Shown: positions 63,487 through 64,000 of the stretch, in pieces
Numbering within the stretch: the stretch's first letter is position 1
How the letters are laid out: the number at the start of each line of letters is the position of its first letter
DNA from: Cellulomonas sp. P24
GTDB taxonomy: Bacteria; Actinomycetota; Actinomycetes; Actinomycetales; Cellulomonadaceae
DNA: 64,000 nucleotides
Assembly: GCF_024704385.1 (NCBI RefSeq)
Contig: NZ_JAJDFX010000002.1
Span: 2,666,001 to 2,730,000 of the forward strand
Direction of reading: 5' to 3'
The notes under the pieces: generated by a model
Told to the model about the DNA's origin: nothing
What the model saw: only the letters and a program-made list of their open reading frames with translations
Databases searched by the model: none
Made by a program: the position numbers and the translations under genes

Positions 63487-64000
63487 GTGCGTCCACCCTT
63501 CGCCCTCGCTCGGGCTGTTGCTCTCGTCTCCGTCGGTGTCGTCGTCCTGGCAGGGTGCACCGCCCCCAAGCACCAGGTGACGTTGCCGACCTCGGGGAGG
63601 ACGTCGTCGAGCGGACCGTCCGCGCAGGCGAGCAGCGGTCCCGCAGGGTTCGACAAGTACTACGGCCAGACGATCGACTGGACGACGTGCGGCAGCCTGC
63701 AGTGCGCGACGATCGAGGCGCCGATGGACTGGTCCGACCCGTCGAGCCCCTCGATCTCCCTGGCGATGATCCGTTCGGTGGCCACCGGCAAGACGGTGCT
63801 CGGCTCGCTGCTCGTCAACCCGGGCGGACCGGGAGGGTCGGGCGTGGACCTCCTCTCGAGCGGCAACTTCCTGCCGACCGTCGGCGCGGACCTCAAGGCG
63901 GCGTACGACATCGTCAGCTTCGACCCGCGCGGCGTCGGGCGGTCGTCGGCGGTGAAGTGCCTGGACGCCTCCGGGATGGACCAGCTCAACGCGGCGACGT
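63487..64000 (+). CDS. TAP-family alpha/beta hydrolase lipoprotein (3' end outside window)
   Basis: The 5' 171 codons of an exported peptidase of the tripeptidyl-aminopeptidase/SCO7095 type. Lipoprotein signal (LVSVGVVVLAG then Cys), Ser/Gly linker, then IDWTTCGSLQCATIEAPMDW, LLVNPGGPGGSGVDLL (oxyanion-hole region) and IVSFDPRGVGRSSAVKC. The nucleophile elbow lies beyond the window. GTG 63487 is used; GTG 63478 is in frame. Full-length family members have about 500 residues. Confidence 0.92.
   Translation, partial: MRPPFALARAVALVSVGVVVLAGCTAPKHQVTLPTSGRTSSSGPSAQASSGPAGFDKYYGQTIDWTTCGSLQCATIEAPMDWSDPSSPSISLAMIRSVATGKTVLGSLLVNPGGPGGSGVDLLSSGNFLPTVGADLKAAYDIVSFDPRGVGRSSAVKCLDASGMDQLNAAT

Overview
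The window is 64 kb of very G+C-rich DNA with the gene content of a high-GC actinobacterium. Mycothiol synthase (mshD), Tad-type pilus genes with DUF4244 and TadE-like proteins, GtrA-fused glycosyltransferase and frequent GTG starts in ATGA/GTGA stop-start overlaps all point that way. A DUF6318 lipoprotein, an oxygen-sensitive class III ribonucleotide reductase and a formate/nitrite channel suggest a facultative anaerobe close to Cellulomonas. The genus is inference; no rRNA or tRNA gene was seen.

Layout. 1-4 kb: ppk1 (cut by the window edge), mshD and a flavin monooxygenase-like gene. 4-9 kb: a TetR-linked ABC exporter, an MprF-like membrane acyl-transferase and a DMT-type membrane protein. 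9-20 kb: acetyl-CoA synthetase, a Pro-rich membrane protein, an FNT channel, a two-domain rhodanese, an Old Yellow Enzyme, an EAL-HDOD protein, malic enzyme and a degenerate Fic protein. 20-25.5 kb: a HAD phosphatase divergent from a compact Tad pilus operon (TadZ-like, CpaF, TadB, TadC, DUF4244, two TadE/G-like proteins). 25.5-31.5 kb: an MrfA-type helicase, nrdD-nrdG and an anti-sigma antagonist. 31.7-36.7 kb: a membrane pyrophosphatase, a lipoprotein and a methyltransferase. 36.8-45 kb: two tandem copies of a four-gene MacAB-like efflux cassette (HlyD adaptor, ATPase, FtsX-like permease, DUF5666-like protein). They share an 875-bp block that is identical by eye. 45-52.7 kb: a two-component system upstream of two glycosyltransferases on the minus strand, then a STAS protein and a PAP2 phosphatase. 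52.9-64 kb: topA, a PKD-protein/DUF6318-lipoprotein pair, an oxidoreductase, tmk, holB, a second two-component system with two exported proteins, and the start of a TAP-family hydrolase.

Two patterns cut across the genes. First, four long palindromes share the core GACACGC-GG-GCGTGTC. They occur as two matched pairs, A around the rhodanese gene and B around the PKD/DUF6318 pair. In each pair the copies are inverted relative to each other, with the loop reading GG from outside to inside. This is the best candidate here for an undescribed element. Second, eight single-base frameshifts in seven genes all fall in G/C runs of 4-6 bases, and each gene becomes a full-length family member when one base is added or removed. 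This probably reflects homopolymer errors in the assembly, but slippage is not excluded.

Regulatory candidates include near-identical palindromes of the form AGGAC-N4-GTCCT upstream of acs and nrdD (with a half-site before the FNT gene), an NrdR-box-like site before nrdD, an inverted repeat over the ABC-exporter promoter, and GTGCAC-type palindromes spaced 11 bp apart before the pilus operon.
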